The notes under the pieces were generated by a model that saw nothing but the letters and a program-made list of their open reading frames with translations, searched no databases and was not told the origin of the DNA. Made by a program: the position numbers and the translations under genes. Positions 43,350-54,823 of a stretch of DNA of 64,000 nt are shown piece by piece. Location: NCBI GenBank assembly GCA_030267965.1, contig BRYA01000276.1, positions 27,567-91,566 on the forward strand. Direction: 5' to 3'. The first letter of the stretch is position 1. Every line of letters begins with the position of its first letter. Source of the stretch: Triparma columacea. Lineage: Eukaryota > Sar > Bolidophyceae > Parmales > Triparmaceae.

Positions 43350-45040
43350 GAAAGAGGGAGAAAATGTAACACACGCTGGGTTTATACGCCTGAAACGTCC
43401 CCCCCTTACTATTTTACCCCCCTCGTCCTTTTCTCTTTAACAATATCCCTCACAACCATAACCGTCCACCCCCCCGCCATAGCCGCCCCTTTTGCGAATC
43501 CCCCCCAAGTCCCCCCTCCCCCAAACCCATCCGTCCTAACAATCCCCGCCGCAATCCCCGCCGTAATCATTTCTTTATTAAACCCCCCCCCCCACCCACC
43601 CCTACCTATTGCCTCCCATGCCCAGCAGTACGTTGCTCTAACAATCGCTTGTACCGTCATTGCACAAACGACCCCACCCCCTCCCCCTCTTCCTCCTTTC
43701 ACTGCAGCCGTTGCAGCGAAACCCGCTGCTCCTAGGGCCCTAGCCAACCCCCCGTGTCCAACTGTTAGAGAGGAAGGTGGAGCGAGTATGTGTAGGTATG
43801 TCTCTGTAATCCCCAGTACCGCAAGTGTAGATACGTAGTGCGCGTAGTTACCCATGGATTTGATTAACCCGGAGTCTGCTGTTGGTAGTATTAGTGGGAG
43901 GATTAGAGGGAGGTAGGGGGGAACGTAGGTTGACACGAGAGTGGCGAGGATTAGAGATGCGCGGAGGTAGGAGGAGTATACTTGGCTTGTTTTTTTAAAA
44001 CGTGACGATGAAGACGAGGATGATGATGACCCTGAACTACCCAAGGTTACCACTAACTTTGACTTGAATTGTTCAACCATAGGAGCGAGGACGACTCTAA
44101 CGACGATGCCACCTATCCTTTCAGTCTTCCTGTAGTTCGTTATGTCCTCAGGTGTGCCGGAGACGCTGGAAAGGTAAACACCGTCAGCCGCTGTCATCAC
44201 GTGCTGGATAAGAGAGTTACCTAGGTAGTGGAGGAAGGTAGACGACCTGGAGAGGAGTTCCGAGATTACCCTGGTCGGGGTCGGGGGTAAAGTTGGTCCC
44301 CCGGAAATGGCCGTGCAAGCCGCGAGTAGGGAGAGCGCCTGGGCGAGGTTGCCGATCGCATGGAGGTTCTCGTACCCCCCTTCCCCGGGGGTGAGGTAGC
44401 GGAGGGACAGGAGGATGCAGATGGTCCTGACGGCGTTGGAACCGCTAACGCAGGCCTGCTTGTGGGAGGGATCGGAGAGGAGGAGGGCGCAGAGGTTGGG
44501 ATAGTTTATTGACTCCAACACGCAGGATAGGAGAGTGAGGAAAACGGGGAGGAAGAGGGGGGAGGGGAAGATGAGGGAGTATAGGAGGTGGAGGAGGGTG
44601 AGGGAGGCAGTGAGGTAGAATGGTAGGTAAAGTATGTCCGTGGTGGTTCTGTTGGGTCTAGGGTCTCCATTTTTCGAGTATGTTTTTGAGTACGTTCTGA
44701 AGGCCGTGTCTTGGAGTGTAAAGTTCAAGGTGGTTCTAAAGAGCTCAAGGGACTCTGTTAGGGTTGAGTGGAAGGAGGGGGGGAGGTATCTGAGGAGTAA
44801 AAGGGTTAGGAGGAAGGGTGGGAAGGAGTAGAGGATTGGACGTAGTTGTGAGAGGAGGGAGAGTAGGAGGTTGGTGGTTGAAGGGGTAGGTGTCGTGGAT
44901 GGGTTAAGGGACGTGGATGTGGATGGGGTAAGGGAGGATGTAGATGATTGTGATTTTGTTTGTGATTTTGTTTGTGATTTTGATCTCTTTGATGGCTTTC
45001 TTGAGCTTCCTCTTGACCTTCCTCTTCTTCTTGTTGTTCT
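43257..45040. repeat. Segmental duplication, copy 2
   Basis: Counterpart of 40329-42133. Besides substitutions, the copies differ by short coding indels: a YKDGTYKDGD versus SKNGD segment, Ser-run length, and an RGGG insertion near the C-terminus. Confidence 0.9.
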
Positions 45041-45088
45041 TGTTGTCGTTGTTGTTGCAGACGTTGCAGACGTTTTTGTTGTAGTCAT
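43409..45088 (-). CDS. Multi-pass membrane protein, copy 2 (intact)
   Basis: A single exon with ATG at 45088, about 559 residues. The N-terminal 60 residues are Thr-, Arg- and Ser-rich (SATTTTTRTTRRRGRSRG, then SKSQTKSQTKSQSSTSS), with a 5-residue SQTKS-type repeat. The rest is hydrophobic with about eight to ten membrane segments and a Ser run near the middle (SGSSSSSSS). The C-terminus is Gly-rich in membrane helices (GGGFNKEMITAGIAAGIV). No known family was recognised; a channel, carrier or lipid-handling protein is possible. A longer frame upstream of the ATG begins with TTG and is not preferred. The tail-to-tail arrangement with the lectin end is preserved in both duplicate blocks. Confidence 0.65.
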   Translation of the reverse strand: MTTTKTSATSATTTTTRTTRRRGRSRGSSRKPSKRSKSQTKSQTKSQSSTSSLTPSTSTSLNPSTTPTPSTTNLLLSLLSQLRPILYSFPPFLLTLLLLRYLPPSFHSTLTESLELFRTTLNFTLQDTAFRTYSKTYSKNGDPRPNRTTTDILYLPFYLTASLTLLHLLYSLIFPSPLFLPVFLTLLSCVLESINYPNLCALLLSDPSHKQACVSGSNAVRTICILLSLRYLTPGEGGYENLHAIGNLAQALSLLAACTAISGGPTLPPTPTRVISELLSRSSTFLHYLGNSLIQHVMTAADGVYLSSVSGTPEDITNYRKTERIGGIVVRVVLAPMVEQFKSKLVVTLGSSGSSSSSSSSSRFKKTSQVYSSYLRASLILATLVSTYVPPYLPLILPLILPTADSGLIKSMGNYAHYVSTLAVLGITETYLHILAPPSSLTVGHGGLARALGAAGFAATAAVKGGRGGGGGVVCAMTVQAIVRATYCWAWEAIGRGGWGGGFNKEMITAGIAAGIVRTDGFGGGGTWGGFAKGAAMAGGWTVMVVRDIVKEKRTRGVK

Positions 45089-45280
45089 TTTTGGAGGTAT
45101 CCTCGATCTACAATCCAATGTTTCTCTTTTCTTCTCCCTTATTAACCTCAATTACGCTTTAAAAACACTTTCACGCACTTTCACACACTCTCAAATACTC
45201 TCACACACTTTGTATCAATAAAGCAACCCTTTAATGGAATTCTCAAAGCACCAGGTGAAGAGAAGAAAAGTGAGAAAAAG

Positions 45281-45602
45281 CAGAGCTTGGGACCGAATGG
45301 AAAAAAGACCGAAAAATCGGTCCGGTCCGGTCCGGTCCTGGTCTTTTTGAGGATCGGACCAGGACCGATCCTGTTTTTTCAGAACGGTCTTTTTTGGTCC
45401 TCGGCGGACCACTCCGAACGGTCCTTTTTTAGTACTTTTTGTCCTTTTTTGGTACTTTTTTAATGAATTCACGCCGGCAGGGACCAGTAGGACCGGTAAG
45501 GACCGGGACCGGGACCGGACCGGACCGGACCAAAAAAATTCTCACACACCAGGACGGACCGGACCGGACCAATCTCCAAATTGGCATCGGTCCCAAGCTC
45601 TG
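45281..45602. mobile_element. hAT-type MITE with 8-bp target-site duplication
   Basis: A 322-bp non-coding element bounded by perfect 16-bp terminal inverted repeats CAGAGCTTGGGACCGA (45281-45296 and the complement at 45587-45602). It is flanked on both sides by the 8-bp direct repeat AGAAAAAG (45273-45280 and 45603-45610). The CAG-start and 8-bp TSD are diagnostic of hAT-superfamily transposition. The interior is built of GGTCC/GGACC repeats that can fold on themselves. No transposase is present, so it would have moved with an enzyme supplied in trans. Perfect TSD and TIRs imply recent insertion. Confidence 0.88.
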
Positions 45603-45610
45603 AGAAAAAG

Positions 45611-45990
45611 GCGAAAAAGGAGGAGAGAAAAAAGCTAACAAGTGAAAGTGGAAATTGGCATATGTTTTACGTTACGTTAACGTGGCACTTATGCCCGAAA
45701 GCAAAAAGTTTTAGTCTTTGCGAATGAAATGGGACCAAATACAGTCCCAAATACAGTCCGAATGCAGTGGAATTTCCGCTGCCAAGTTCGACCAGCATTT
45801 TCTTGGCTTTCTAGGAACCTCCCTCCTTTATTTCCTCATTTCTCATCTTTGTAATTCTAAACTTATACCATTGCCTATATTATATCATTTAATAACTCCC
45901 CTATCAAAATTATAGCCACAAACGCCCACAATCAAAAATAATCACACCAACCAACAAAGCCATCCATCTCCCCCATCACCTAAATCAACA
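45611..45990. other. Promoter-side intergenic region of the RRP9 gene
   Basis: AT-rich sequence after the MITE with no supported gene. It leads into the ATG at 45991 and probably contains the RRP9 promoter. Confidence 0.45.
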
Positions 45991-47852
45991 ATGCCAAAGA
46001 GAACGGCAGCAAATAGAGGGACAACCAAAAGTAGGAGAACGTCTGTAAGCAAAAATTCAGCAGGAGGTAGAAATTCATCAAAAAACAGCCCAAAAAATGA
46101 TCAAACTCCAATTTCCCTCGACAAAGATATGATAGATTCTGATGATGACACCTCAATATCATCCCAAGACGATCAACGCCTTCAGGATTTGTCCTCAGAC
46201 GACGAGGATGAGGGCGTTGAGGAGAAGAGGGCTAGGATGGCAAGGGAGTACCTGAGGATGGTGGAGGGTGGAAATTCTAAGAAGAAGAAAAGGAGGAGGA
46301 ACACGACCAGCAGCAGCAGCGAGGAGAGCAGCGACGATGATGAGGAGGAGGAGGGGGAGGAGGGAGGGTACGGGGACGAAGGAAGCGACGAAAGCGGGGC
46401 AAGCGACGATGAGGATGACCACGATAGAGTCAACAAACTACTACAGAAGAGAAGGATGCAGCAGATGGGTACCTTCGTTCAGCAGATCTCAGGGAGGATA
46501 ACCGCGGGTCTTGACCTGGACAGTTCTTCCTCTGAGGAAAGCTCGTCTGACGACGATAGCGACTCAGACTCTGGCTTCGTCTCACCTCGATCCTCTCCCA
46601 ATTCCCGTTCCCGTCTCCCTCATTCCTCCTCCTCCTCATCGTCCTTAACCTTCTCAAGAATGAGGTCAACCCCGACCTCGGTTTGCCTGTCACCCCCAAC
46701 ATCCCTATCCTCCCCCCCCGGTACCTACTACGTATGCTCAAAATCAGGATCCGTCCACTCCTCCTCCATCCTATCCTCCCCCACCCATACCTCCAGAACC
46801 TGGTACACGGGTAAGGCTGATACGGGTACTCAGGCTATGGCGGTCGCGGTTGATGGGACGGGGAATAAATTAGCGGTTGGTATGGAGGATGGACAGGTTA
46901 GGATATACGACGTTAGGAAGGGGGGGGGGGGGGGGCCTGATATGGTACTTAAAGGACATAAAGGTACAGGTGAGAAGGGATGGAATAATGGGGGAGGAGG
47001 GAAGAGATTTTTGCAAACATTAAATTTACATTAAATAATCACGTTAAGTGCTCACCCCCCCCCCCTCCCCCCAAAATCCCAATCTCTCGTCCACCAGTTA
47101 CCGGTCTCTACTTCTCCTCCAAGAGTGGTGACCTCTACAGCTCAAGTTCCGACCGTTGCGTCCGTCGTTACAACGACGGTTTCGCTTACCTCGAGACCCT
47201 CTACGGTCACCAAGGTTCCGTCGAGTCTATCTGCGGCGTCGCTGGCTCGAAAATATGCACCGTTGGAAGAGACAGGACAGCGAGGGTATGGGACGTTGAT
47301 AACGAAAGCCACGGGATATACAGACCTGGTAAAAGGGGTGGCGCTGAGGACTGCGCATGGGGGATAGGGGATAAGGGGTGGGTAACCGGCGGTGAGGACG
47401 GGACGGTTAGACTCTGGGGTGTCGGGAGGAAGAAACCTATTGACTCAATAGAGGGGGCACATGGGGGGAAGTGGGTGGTGGCGGCGGGGGGGGTTAGGGG
47501 ATTAGGTGATGTGGTAGGTACGGGTGGGGGGGACGGATGGGTGAAGTTCTGGGGACTTAAGAAGGAGGGGGGGATGGAGGACGAGGAGGAGGAATCTAAG
47601 GGGGGGGGGGAGGAGAGGGACAATAAGCAGAGAAGGCAGCAGGCGGGGAAGCTGGAGAGCCTGGGGGGATACTTCGTCGACGGTTTCGTAAACGGGATAG
47701 CCATAGGGGAAGGGGGGAGATACGTGGTGGCGGCGGTGGGGAGGGAACACAGGAGAGGGAGGTGGAGGGTGATGAAGGGGGCGAAAGACGGAGTCACGGT
47801 TAAGGACATGACGGGGGGAGGGGAGGAGGAAGAGGAGGATGATGTGGACTGA
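45991..47852 (+). CDS. RRP9: U3 snoRNP WD40 protein RRP9 (U3-55K)
   Basis: Two exons, 45991-46969 and 47098-47852, give about 577 residues; the junction restores a Val codon in KGHKGTVTGLYFSS. The basic N-terminus with acidic Ser/Asp/Glu blocks is typical of nucleolar proteins, followed by a helical segment (RRMQQMGTFVQQISGRI) and WD40 repeats (NKLAVGMEDGQVRIYDVRK, DLYSSSSDRCVRRYNDG, LYGHQGSVESICGV, TVGRDRTARVWDVDNES, WVTGGEDGTVRLWGV, GTGGGDGWVKFWGLKK). The phrase TLYGHQ-SVESI with GRDRTARVW is characteristic of RRP9, which binds the U3 box B/C motif in pre-rRNA processing. Low-complexity insertions lengthen it relative to yeast and human. A run of about 16 G at 46920-46935 encodes a Gly stretch and is a likely error spot. 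Confidence 0.85.
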
Positions 47853-48130
47853 AGGGAGGGGACGGAAAATTGGGGATTTATGGCGGATAATACACTGCTA
47901 ATTACAAGTGTACTACAAAAAGCGAGAAACATGTTAAGAAAAACCAACGAGGATATCTTTTTGGAAACGCACCTAGTAACTCACCGTAGCAAAGTACCGA
48001 GCAAAGAACCGTAGTAAAGTACCGTAGTAAAGGGGACTGTTCACATGAGGCAAAGGCACTCCCCAAAATCCCCCAAGAATCCTGTGAAAAATTCACCACT
48101 TCCCCAACTTCCCACAAACATCCTTCAAAT

Positions 48131-49314
48131 ATGGGCGGTACGTAGTCCTTCTTCCTTATTCCCCCCCTAGATCCCCCCCCTCTATCTCCTTCCGTACTCT
48201 CTTCCCATCCGATACCGCCCAACCGCTCCCAAACAAAAAAATCCTGTGCCCCCCACCCGTGGAAGATCCATCAACTTCGTTTGGCAATTTATCCCTTCTT
48301 GTCACCCCCCAGTTACCAAAATTTTCGCGCTCAAGGTCTCTCTAACCCCCCCCCCCTCCACCCTCCCCCTCCTTCCCCCCCCCTACCCCCAACAGATGAA
48401 AGCCTCCCGTTTGCCGAGCAGGTAGACCCATTCAACACTGGGTTCATAGAGTTCAAGCCCCCCGAGGTCGCAGAGCCCCGGTGGCAGATTAGTGGGGATG
48501 ACTGCCAGGTCGTCACCGTCATGCTCGAGCCCTCTGAGGTCCTAAACACGGAGCCCGGTAGCATGATGTTCATGAGCCCCGCAGTGGACACCAACGTGAG
48601 CTGCTCCCCGTGCGACGGGTGCGTCAGGGTCTGCGCGGGGGAACCATGCGTCAAGGTGAGAACCCACTGAACAAGGGGGCGGGCTTCCAGCGTAACGAGC
48701 TCGTCTCACTACGCAATTAATCTCTAACCCCCCCCTCTCCCCCTCCCTCTCCCGCACACCGCTTCTCTTCGCCGCAGGTCCAGCTCGAGAACGGCGGCGG
48801 GGACTCTGCTTACGTCGGGCTCACCCCCAACTTCCCTGCCAAGGTGGTCCCAATTGAGCTCAGCACCATGAAGGGCTTCGTGGCAAAGAGCGGGGCCATC
48901 ATGTCCAGCCTCGGGGACGTCAATATCTCAACATCAACAGACTGCAACCCCGCCACGTGCTGCTTTACCAACCTGGGCATGTGCAGGCAGTCCCTTGATG
49001 GGGAGGGCACCGCCTTCATTGCCGCTGGAGGGACCATCCTCGTGAAGGATCTCAAGGAGGGCGAGAAGCTCATCGTCGACTCCGCTTCCGTCGTCGGTTT
49101 CCAGGACACCGTCTCCTTCGGCATCACCCCTAACGTCTTCTGCACCTTCTGCTTTGGCGGGGAGGGCTGCTGCAACGCCACCATGGAGGGCCCGGGAACT
49201 GTCATCACACAGAGCATGAGCTTCGAAAAGTACATCAAGGTGGTCGCGCCGCCGCCGAAAGCGGGCAGTCAGAGGATGTACCGGGGCGCTGCGGGCGAGT
49301 TTAATTTTGACTAA
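48131..49314 (+). CDS. AIM24-family protein with a 7-nt first exon
   Basis: Exons 48131-48137 (ATGGGCG), 48396-48655 and 48778-49314 give about 267 residues. The tiny first exon supplies Met-Gly and the first base of Asp; the ATG at the start of the second exon is out of frame. The protein matches the AIM24/TIGR00266 beta-sandwich family: VVTVMLEPSEVLNTEPGSMM, GTAFIAAGGTILVKDLKEGE and KLIVDSASVVGFQDTVSFGI. Cys-rich loops (VSCSPCDGCVRVCAGEPC; CTFCFGGEGCC) are unusual and may bind metal or form disulfides. In yeast the family supports mitochondrial inner-membrane organisation; no mitochondrial presequence is obvious here. A mini first exon this small needs transcript confirmation. Confidence 0.75.
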
Positions 49315-49479
49315 ACTAACTGTAATCTAACATGCACAGCACTCTCACGGGGGGTGGGGGGGGCAGGAGGGGAGGAGATGCTTTCCGATAATAAAAAAAT
49401 ACTACGTAGCAGAAGAACCATTCGCCTTTCGTCGTTTCCGGACGGCTAACTCGCGTTTATATATATATGCACACACATC

Positions 49480-50829
49480 TCATGTAGCGCCCAGCCTAAA
49501 GGCTCCACGACACGGCCCTGAGTCTACTAGTCGGAATATTTGAGACCTGAATGAAAGGTGGTGGTGGGTCGCCATGTCAGCCATCCTGTACACTGCCAAG
49601 TTAGCACCCAGGTCATTGTCGCCATCCTCACTTCTTACCTTGGAAACGTTCCTGATGAAGGAAGCCCTGTTGTTCCCTACCCCGTCTTCCTCCTCACCGA
49701 AACCCTCATCGTCGTCGTCCTCATCCAAATCATCCTCAATGTCTAGCCGTGTCAATAGCCCAATGTCCCCCGAGGCCTCGTTGACGTTCGCTGAAATGGA
49801 GATTTCAACGTGAGTCAGCTGGTTAAAGAAGCTGCAAAGGAATGCCATGAACGAGAGGGCCATCATGAGCTCAAAGGCGCTCGAATAGTCCTTTTTCTGC
49901 AACGTGCAAGAGGGAGCAGGGGTTGAGGCGAGGTATTTCGTGACGCTCTCTCGCCGCCCTCCCTCCCCTAACTCACCTTGAGGATTTTCATACTAACAAT
50001 CATCCCCACAAGCCCACAGGCACCAATGTAGGCCATCCCTATCCTCGCGCCGTGCAGCATCTTCTCAGTCTCGTTCAGCTTGTATAGCTTGAGGCTCCTG
50101 TCGAGGGAGATCTGCATCATCATGTAACCCACAATGTTGCTGAACGCCACGAACGCAAAGAAGAAGTGCGCAGGCTTGTGAACCACTGAGGGGAAAGCTG
50201 CGACCCCGAAAATCCCCACCGACGACAAAGCCGCGCAGATGAGGGACATGTTGTTTCGCTTGTGAGGAAACAATGTGTACGCCCCCTCCCTGCTTGGTAG
50301 GTGCGCATGAACGTAGAAGTACCTCCACGTTGCAATGAGACAGAAGCCAACGCCAACCATAGGGAGACCCACGGAACCTATGCAGCGGGCGATACCATAG
50401 TCGACGCTGGTGCTGATGTGAAAATCGGTTATGTTGACTTGCCTCCTCGGGACCTTGAGGGGGGTATCGGAAGCAACCTCGAAACCAAAGTAGGATATCA
50501 CGTAGGTGGCAATGAATGTGAAGGCCGTCATGAAGGCATGGCTAAGGATGATCCGCTTTCCTAAACCATGGCCGACCAGGTTGATTTTATCGTTTTCATA
50601 GTGACAGTTGACGGTGCGTGGAACTACTCGTGACACGGGCGGTACCTTACTCCGCCCCCCCGCTCCCCCCCCGCCCCCAGTAGGCGGCATATTGCCACCC
50701 CTCAACCCTCCCCCACCTCCACCTCCCGACGCTGCTTCTTTGGTGACTTCTGTAACGGAACAGACGAAGCGAGCGTGTCAGTTTAGCTCGAAGCACCGAG
50801 ATACAGTCGCACTCACGTTTTGTTACCAT
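49480..50829 (-). CDS. Frag1/DRAM/Sfk1-family membrane protein
   Basis: Three exons, 50829-50817 (13 nt), 50749-49977 and 49896-49480, give about 400 residues. After a Gly/Pro-rich cytosolic head come six hydrophobic segments: AFMTAFTFIATYVISYF, GLPMVGVGFCLIATWRYFY, ICAALSSVGIFGVAAF, FFFAFVAFSNIVGYMMMQI, IGMAYIGACGLVGMIVSM and FELMMALSFMAFLCSFF. Length, helix number and a large first extracytosolic loop fit the Frag1/DRAM/Sfk1 family, whose members act in plasma-membrane lipid asymmetry, PI4-kinase regulation or lysosomal autophagy. The acidic C-terminal tail (DDLDEDDDDEGFGEEEDG) faces the cytosol. The 13-nt first exon encodes MVTK. It is divergent from NAP1 over 124 bp. Confidence 0.72.
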
Positions 50830-50953
50830 CACAATCCACGAAAGGAAAAAGGACAAAATGGAAAGCAGTCGGGGAGGTGTTCCTGAGCGGATCCAACATT
50901 TATTTCAGTAACTGGTTGAAACCCCACATCGGCCCTATTTGTAACTGATCACC
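50830..50953. promoter_or_regulatory. Divergent promoter between DRAM-like and NAP1 genes
   Basis: The ATGs at 50829 (minus) and 50954 (plus) are 124 bp apart, so both promoters must be here or overlap the first exons. No motif is distinct. Confidence 0.4.
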
Positions 50954-53900
50954 ATGGCAGCTCGCATAGCAGAGAAATGTACAATTCTCCTGGACGTGGG
51001 TCTCGGAATGATCTCCCGCTTGTCCTTATTGTCCAGGAACCTGAAATCCCCGGGTGGGAGGCCTCACTCTTTGCAGAACCCAGAGGTGCGTTTGCCTAGT
51101 ATCCTTCCCTTTTAATTGCCCCTTCGAACCTCTAACCCATCACCACTACTGCTTACCTTCCGTTCCTCACCTTCCCTCTCCTCCACAGTGGGCCAAGATA
51201 AGGAAGGCCTTGGAGAAGAAATTTCCAGATGCTTCTGTTTCCACCCTTGGCGATATGGCTGGGTTTGAGTCGTTTCAGTCCGCCGCGGGCCGGATCATAG
51301 ACGAGCTCGGTGAGTCGTAGTCGTTGCTGCTGCTTTCTTGTCCTCAAGGCCCAGGTCTAATCTAATCTCACTTCTCCCCTCCCCCCCCCCTCCTTCCCTT
51401 GCAGAGCCCATATACCTGACCTTCCTCGATGTTCAAGAGTTTAACGATACCTGCTTGGAGCTCTTAAAGGCCCTCCCGAACGCGATCCTCTCCCTGAACC
51501 TCACGCAGACCCCACAGATCACGAGGTGAGTGATGGTGGTCGGTGTTCATGCGCGCACTCAAATTGACGCCCAAACGCTATCACCTGTTCCTGGCTGACC
51601 CCCCCCCTTCCCCCCCTCAACCCTCGCCAGGGACTTCGTCAAGCTCCTCACGCTTTACAACCAGCTGCACATTTTCTGGTCTTTCATTGAGGAACGAAAG
51701 GTACTTCTCTCCCTGTACTCGTGCGCTTACCACTGCGTCCACGGCCGTACCCACAAGGACTACGTGTCCCTGTCCTCGCAGGTGGACGCCTACAACGAAC
51801 CCCTGAAGCAGGCCGCTGAGGAGTTCAAGGACGAAAACTTCCAGAAAGTCCTCGGGGACACCCTCATCCAGTTCATGCCTGTTCTAATGACGGCCTATGA
51901 CACAGACGGACTTCGCCAAAAAAACGTTCTCAACCCTATTGAGGAGGGCGACGGAATGCCGCTTCCCGTGGTCGCCCCCATCACCAACCTGGCCCACTCC
52001 AACCCCTCCTCTCCCCCCCTCCTTCACCCGGAGCTCTGCTACGTGGAGGAGTACGTGACGGGAATTATCTACGCTGGCATAGTCTGCCCGAACCTCCTCG
52101 CGAGGGACGACTTCCTAGGCCTCTTCAAAATGGTGGCCAGCGACTGCCTCGTTGTGCCGCTATACAGGAGCCACGTCCTCAACGTCCACACGGAACTCGA
52201 GCACTTGGCCTCGTGGTTCCCTCCCAGGGCCTGGACGGGCAGCCCCCTCCCCAAGGGCTTCAAGCTTAAGAACGTCATGAAAGAGCTCTCGAAGGACGCA
52301 ACCCTGACGGCCGGGTTGAAGCACAGGGAGCGCAGGTCTTACCTCAGGGGGGAGATTAACACCCTTATCCAGCTCTTCAACCAGCTTCCCGGACTCCTTG
52401 CACCAAAGTTCCCCATGGTCATGACTGCCCTCACGATGGCAAAGACAGAGATCCTGTGGCACTTCCGCCACGTCGACCAGCCCACCGTCAAATCAAGGAT
52501 GAAACACTATTCCGAGGAAAACTACAGTGACCCTTACATTTCAATTCTCATCGGTCTTCACGACGAGCTCCTCCAGCTCGTTTACCGAAACGGGAAGATC
52601 GTCAGGAATTACTACATCGAATACATGAAGGGTGCGCACCGGACGGTCCTAGAGGAGGCCCTCTCAGGCCTCGAGTCCCACAAGGCCGCCTTCTCTGCCG
52701 GCGTCCAGACAATTCTAGGGTCGATACTCCCCACCATTGACGCCCTGGCGACCGACAGCGACAGCCACGACCTCGCAGGTTTCCGCCTCGACTGGTACAG
52801 GGCCACGGCCGCCCTGACCTCCTTCGGGTCCAACGCCCTCAAGATCGATCCCGTTCGCAACCTCGTGTCCAGGATGCTCCGCGTGGTCGAGCACTCCTGC
52901 TACGTCGACGCCCTGAGGGACACCGTCGAGGGGAGGTGCGAGCTCCACGAACTATGGTGGTTCAAGGACTCCTTCAGAGAGCAATATGGGGTCTGCCTTG
53001 ACAATCCCTCCGCCGCACTCCACGCCGTTGCCTTCGTTAGGTCGCTGAGGGTCATGGCCGAGAGGAACTGCCACGCATTCTGCCCCGAAGAGCAGCAGCC
53101 TATAGGTCAGGAGGCCGCCAGGGTCGCCGACGACATGCTCCAGCAGCTCGCCGACAGGCTTGAGGAATTGATGGACCCCTTGACGGCAATGATTCAGGAC
53201 CAGGAGATGCAGACGAGCGCATCAGAGGCTGCAAAGAGGATAGAGCGCCAGCAGGTTGCCAAAGCCCAGCGCAAGCAGGGTTCAGCGACCACCTCCGAGA
53301 CTCTCCCCGGCGCCGAATCTGTCCTCTCCACTGCCGGCCGCGATGGGATTCGCGACCTCATTGAGCTCGAGAGGACAATCGCGCGCCTACTCTGGGGCGT
53401 CAATAAGTCGGAGCAGATTGCCGTCTACGACAGGATCCTCAGGCCCAAGGAGTACGTCAGGGAGCAGCTTATCAGCCACTTCGTCAATTTTACCAGGAAC
53501 ATGTTCGACAGCGGCGACGAAGGAGGTGCCTCCCCCGTCCCCCCAAGTGCCGCCCTTGCGAGGCTCAAGTGCGCCATCGCAGCAATGCAGAAGTGCAGCA
53601 GCCACCTGGACATTGAATTTTCGAGTCTGCTGAGGGAGGCTCTCTTCGAGCAGAGCTGCGAAAAGGGAGTTTATGACGTAAGCGCAGTTCTGAAGGCCAT
53701 CCCTGCGTTGGAAGACAATGGAAGCCGCAATGTCCACAAGATTATCAGCCACTACATCAGCTTGGTGGAAAGGTCAGGGAACGCTGACTGCCTTTACTCC
53801 CCCTCCAACTCATCCTTCGTCCTGAACCCTGGCCGCAAGGTTGGGAGAGGATACTCTCCGGGCCTCGAGCGCTACGCAACGCCCAGCGAGCTGCAGGCCT

Positions 53901-54823
53901 TGACCCTACTCATAGGCACTCACGGGGCGAGGGTCTTGGACAGCGCGCTGCTCAACCTCGTTGGGACCCACACTAGCAAAATCAAGGGTTTCCTGAGCAA
54001 CAACGAGGCGCCCTTGAGCCAATTTAGCAACCAGTTCATGGGCGACTTGGGTGGGGGTTTTGAGGGGATCCTCTCGGGGGTTAAGGGTAGCGGGGAGTTT
54101 ATAAGCAGCAGCATAATCATCGGCAACGCCCTCTCCCTCCGCTCCATGCTCCACACTGCAACTGGGGAAACGCAGAGGGCAACGGTGCCCCTGGTAAATT
54201 CGGCTCTCTCACTGGTGGCAGCCTCAATCAGCCACGACGAGGCCGGGGGCGCCAGCACGCCCAGCGTCATCAGCCTGGCGAAGAGCAGCGGGATCAACGT
54301 TGGGGGACTTGATCCTTCCCTCGTCGAATCCCTTGCCCACTTGGTGGGGCAACCGACCGACCGAAACATCTGGCGGCTGCTTCCCTACGCCTACGCCGCA
54401 TCTTTCTCCATGGGGGAATCTTGGAGGTCGACGAAGTACATCAGCGCAAGCGACGTAATGTCAGGGGGGGAGCACGTTCTCATGGACAGCGTTAGCGCCC
54501 TTTGCGGGGCGCTCCTCGGATTCTCTGAGGCAGAGGTGGCAAGCAAGGCCTTTATAAAGGCGAGCTGTTCGGTTCTCTTCATGATGAAGGCTGACGAGGC
54601 GGGCAAGTACAGCTCTTTCCCCATCAGGGCACAGTTCGCTCTGATGGAGAAGTTCGTCAGAGTTTCCCCATTCGTGACCAGAAGCACACTCGAGACTTAC
54701 ATGCCTTACACAATCCTTCACGCCGCCTATGTCGACATGAGCCTGAACAAGCAGAGGGCAGGCGACGTAGCACTCCAAGCCGAACTGGCCTTCAAAGAGA
54801 ACAAGGCGGTTGCCGTGGAGTAA
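50954..54823 (+). CDS. NAP1: Nck-associated protein 1 / HEM (SCAR/WAVE complex subunit)
   Basis: Four exons, 50954-51085, 51189-51309, 51405-51525 and 51631-54823, give about 1188 residues, close to the family norm of about 1130. Signatures of the HEM family are present throughout: AEKCTILLDVGLGMISRL at the N-terminus, IYLTFLDVQEFNDTCLELL, FIEERKVLLSLYSCAYHCVH, and AKTEILWHFRHVD in the middle, with helical sequence to the end. NAP1 pairs with SRA1/CYFIP in the pentameric regulator that holds SCAR/WAVE inactive until Rac binds, then drives Arp2/3 actin branching. Its presence implies Rac-controlled protrusion or endocytosis in this protist. The last exon is intronless for 3.2 kb. The intron before exon 4 carries runs of C. 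Confidence 0.92.

Noticed and set aside
47207..47947. Minus-strand 246-codon ORF opposite RRP9 exon 2
   Set aside because: The plus-strand frame carries consecutive WD40 repeats; the antisense frame is Ser/Pro low complexity.
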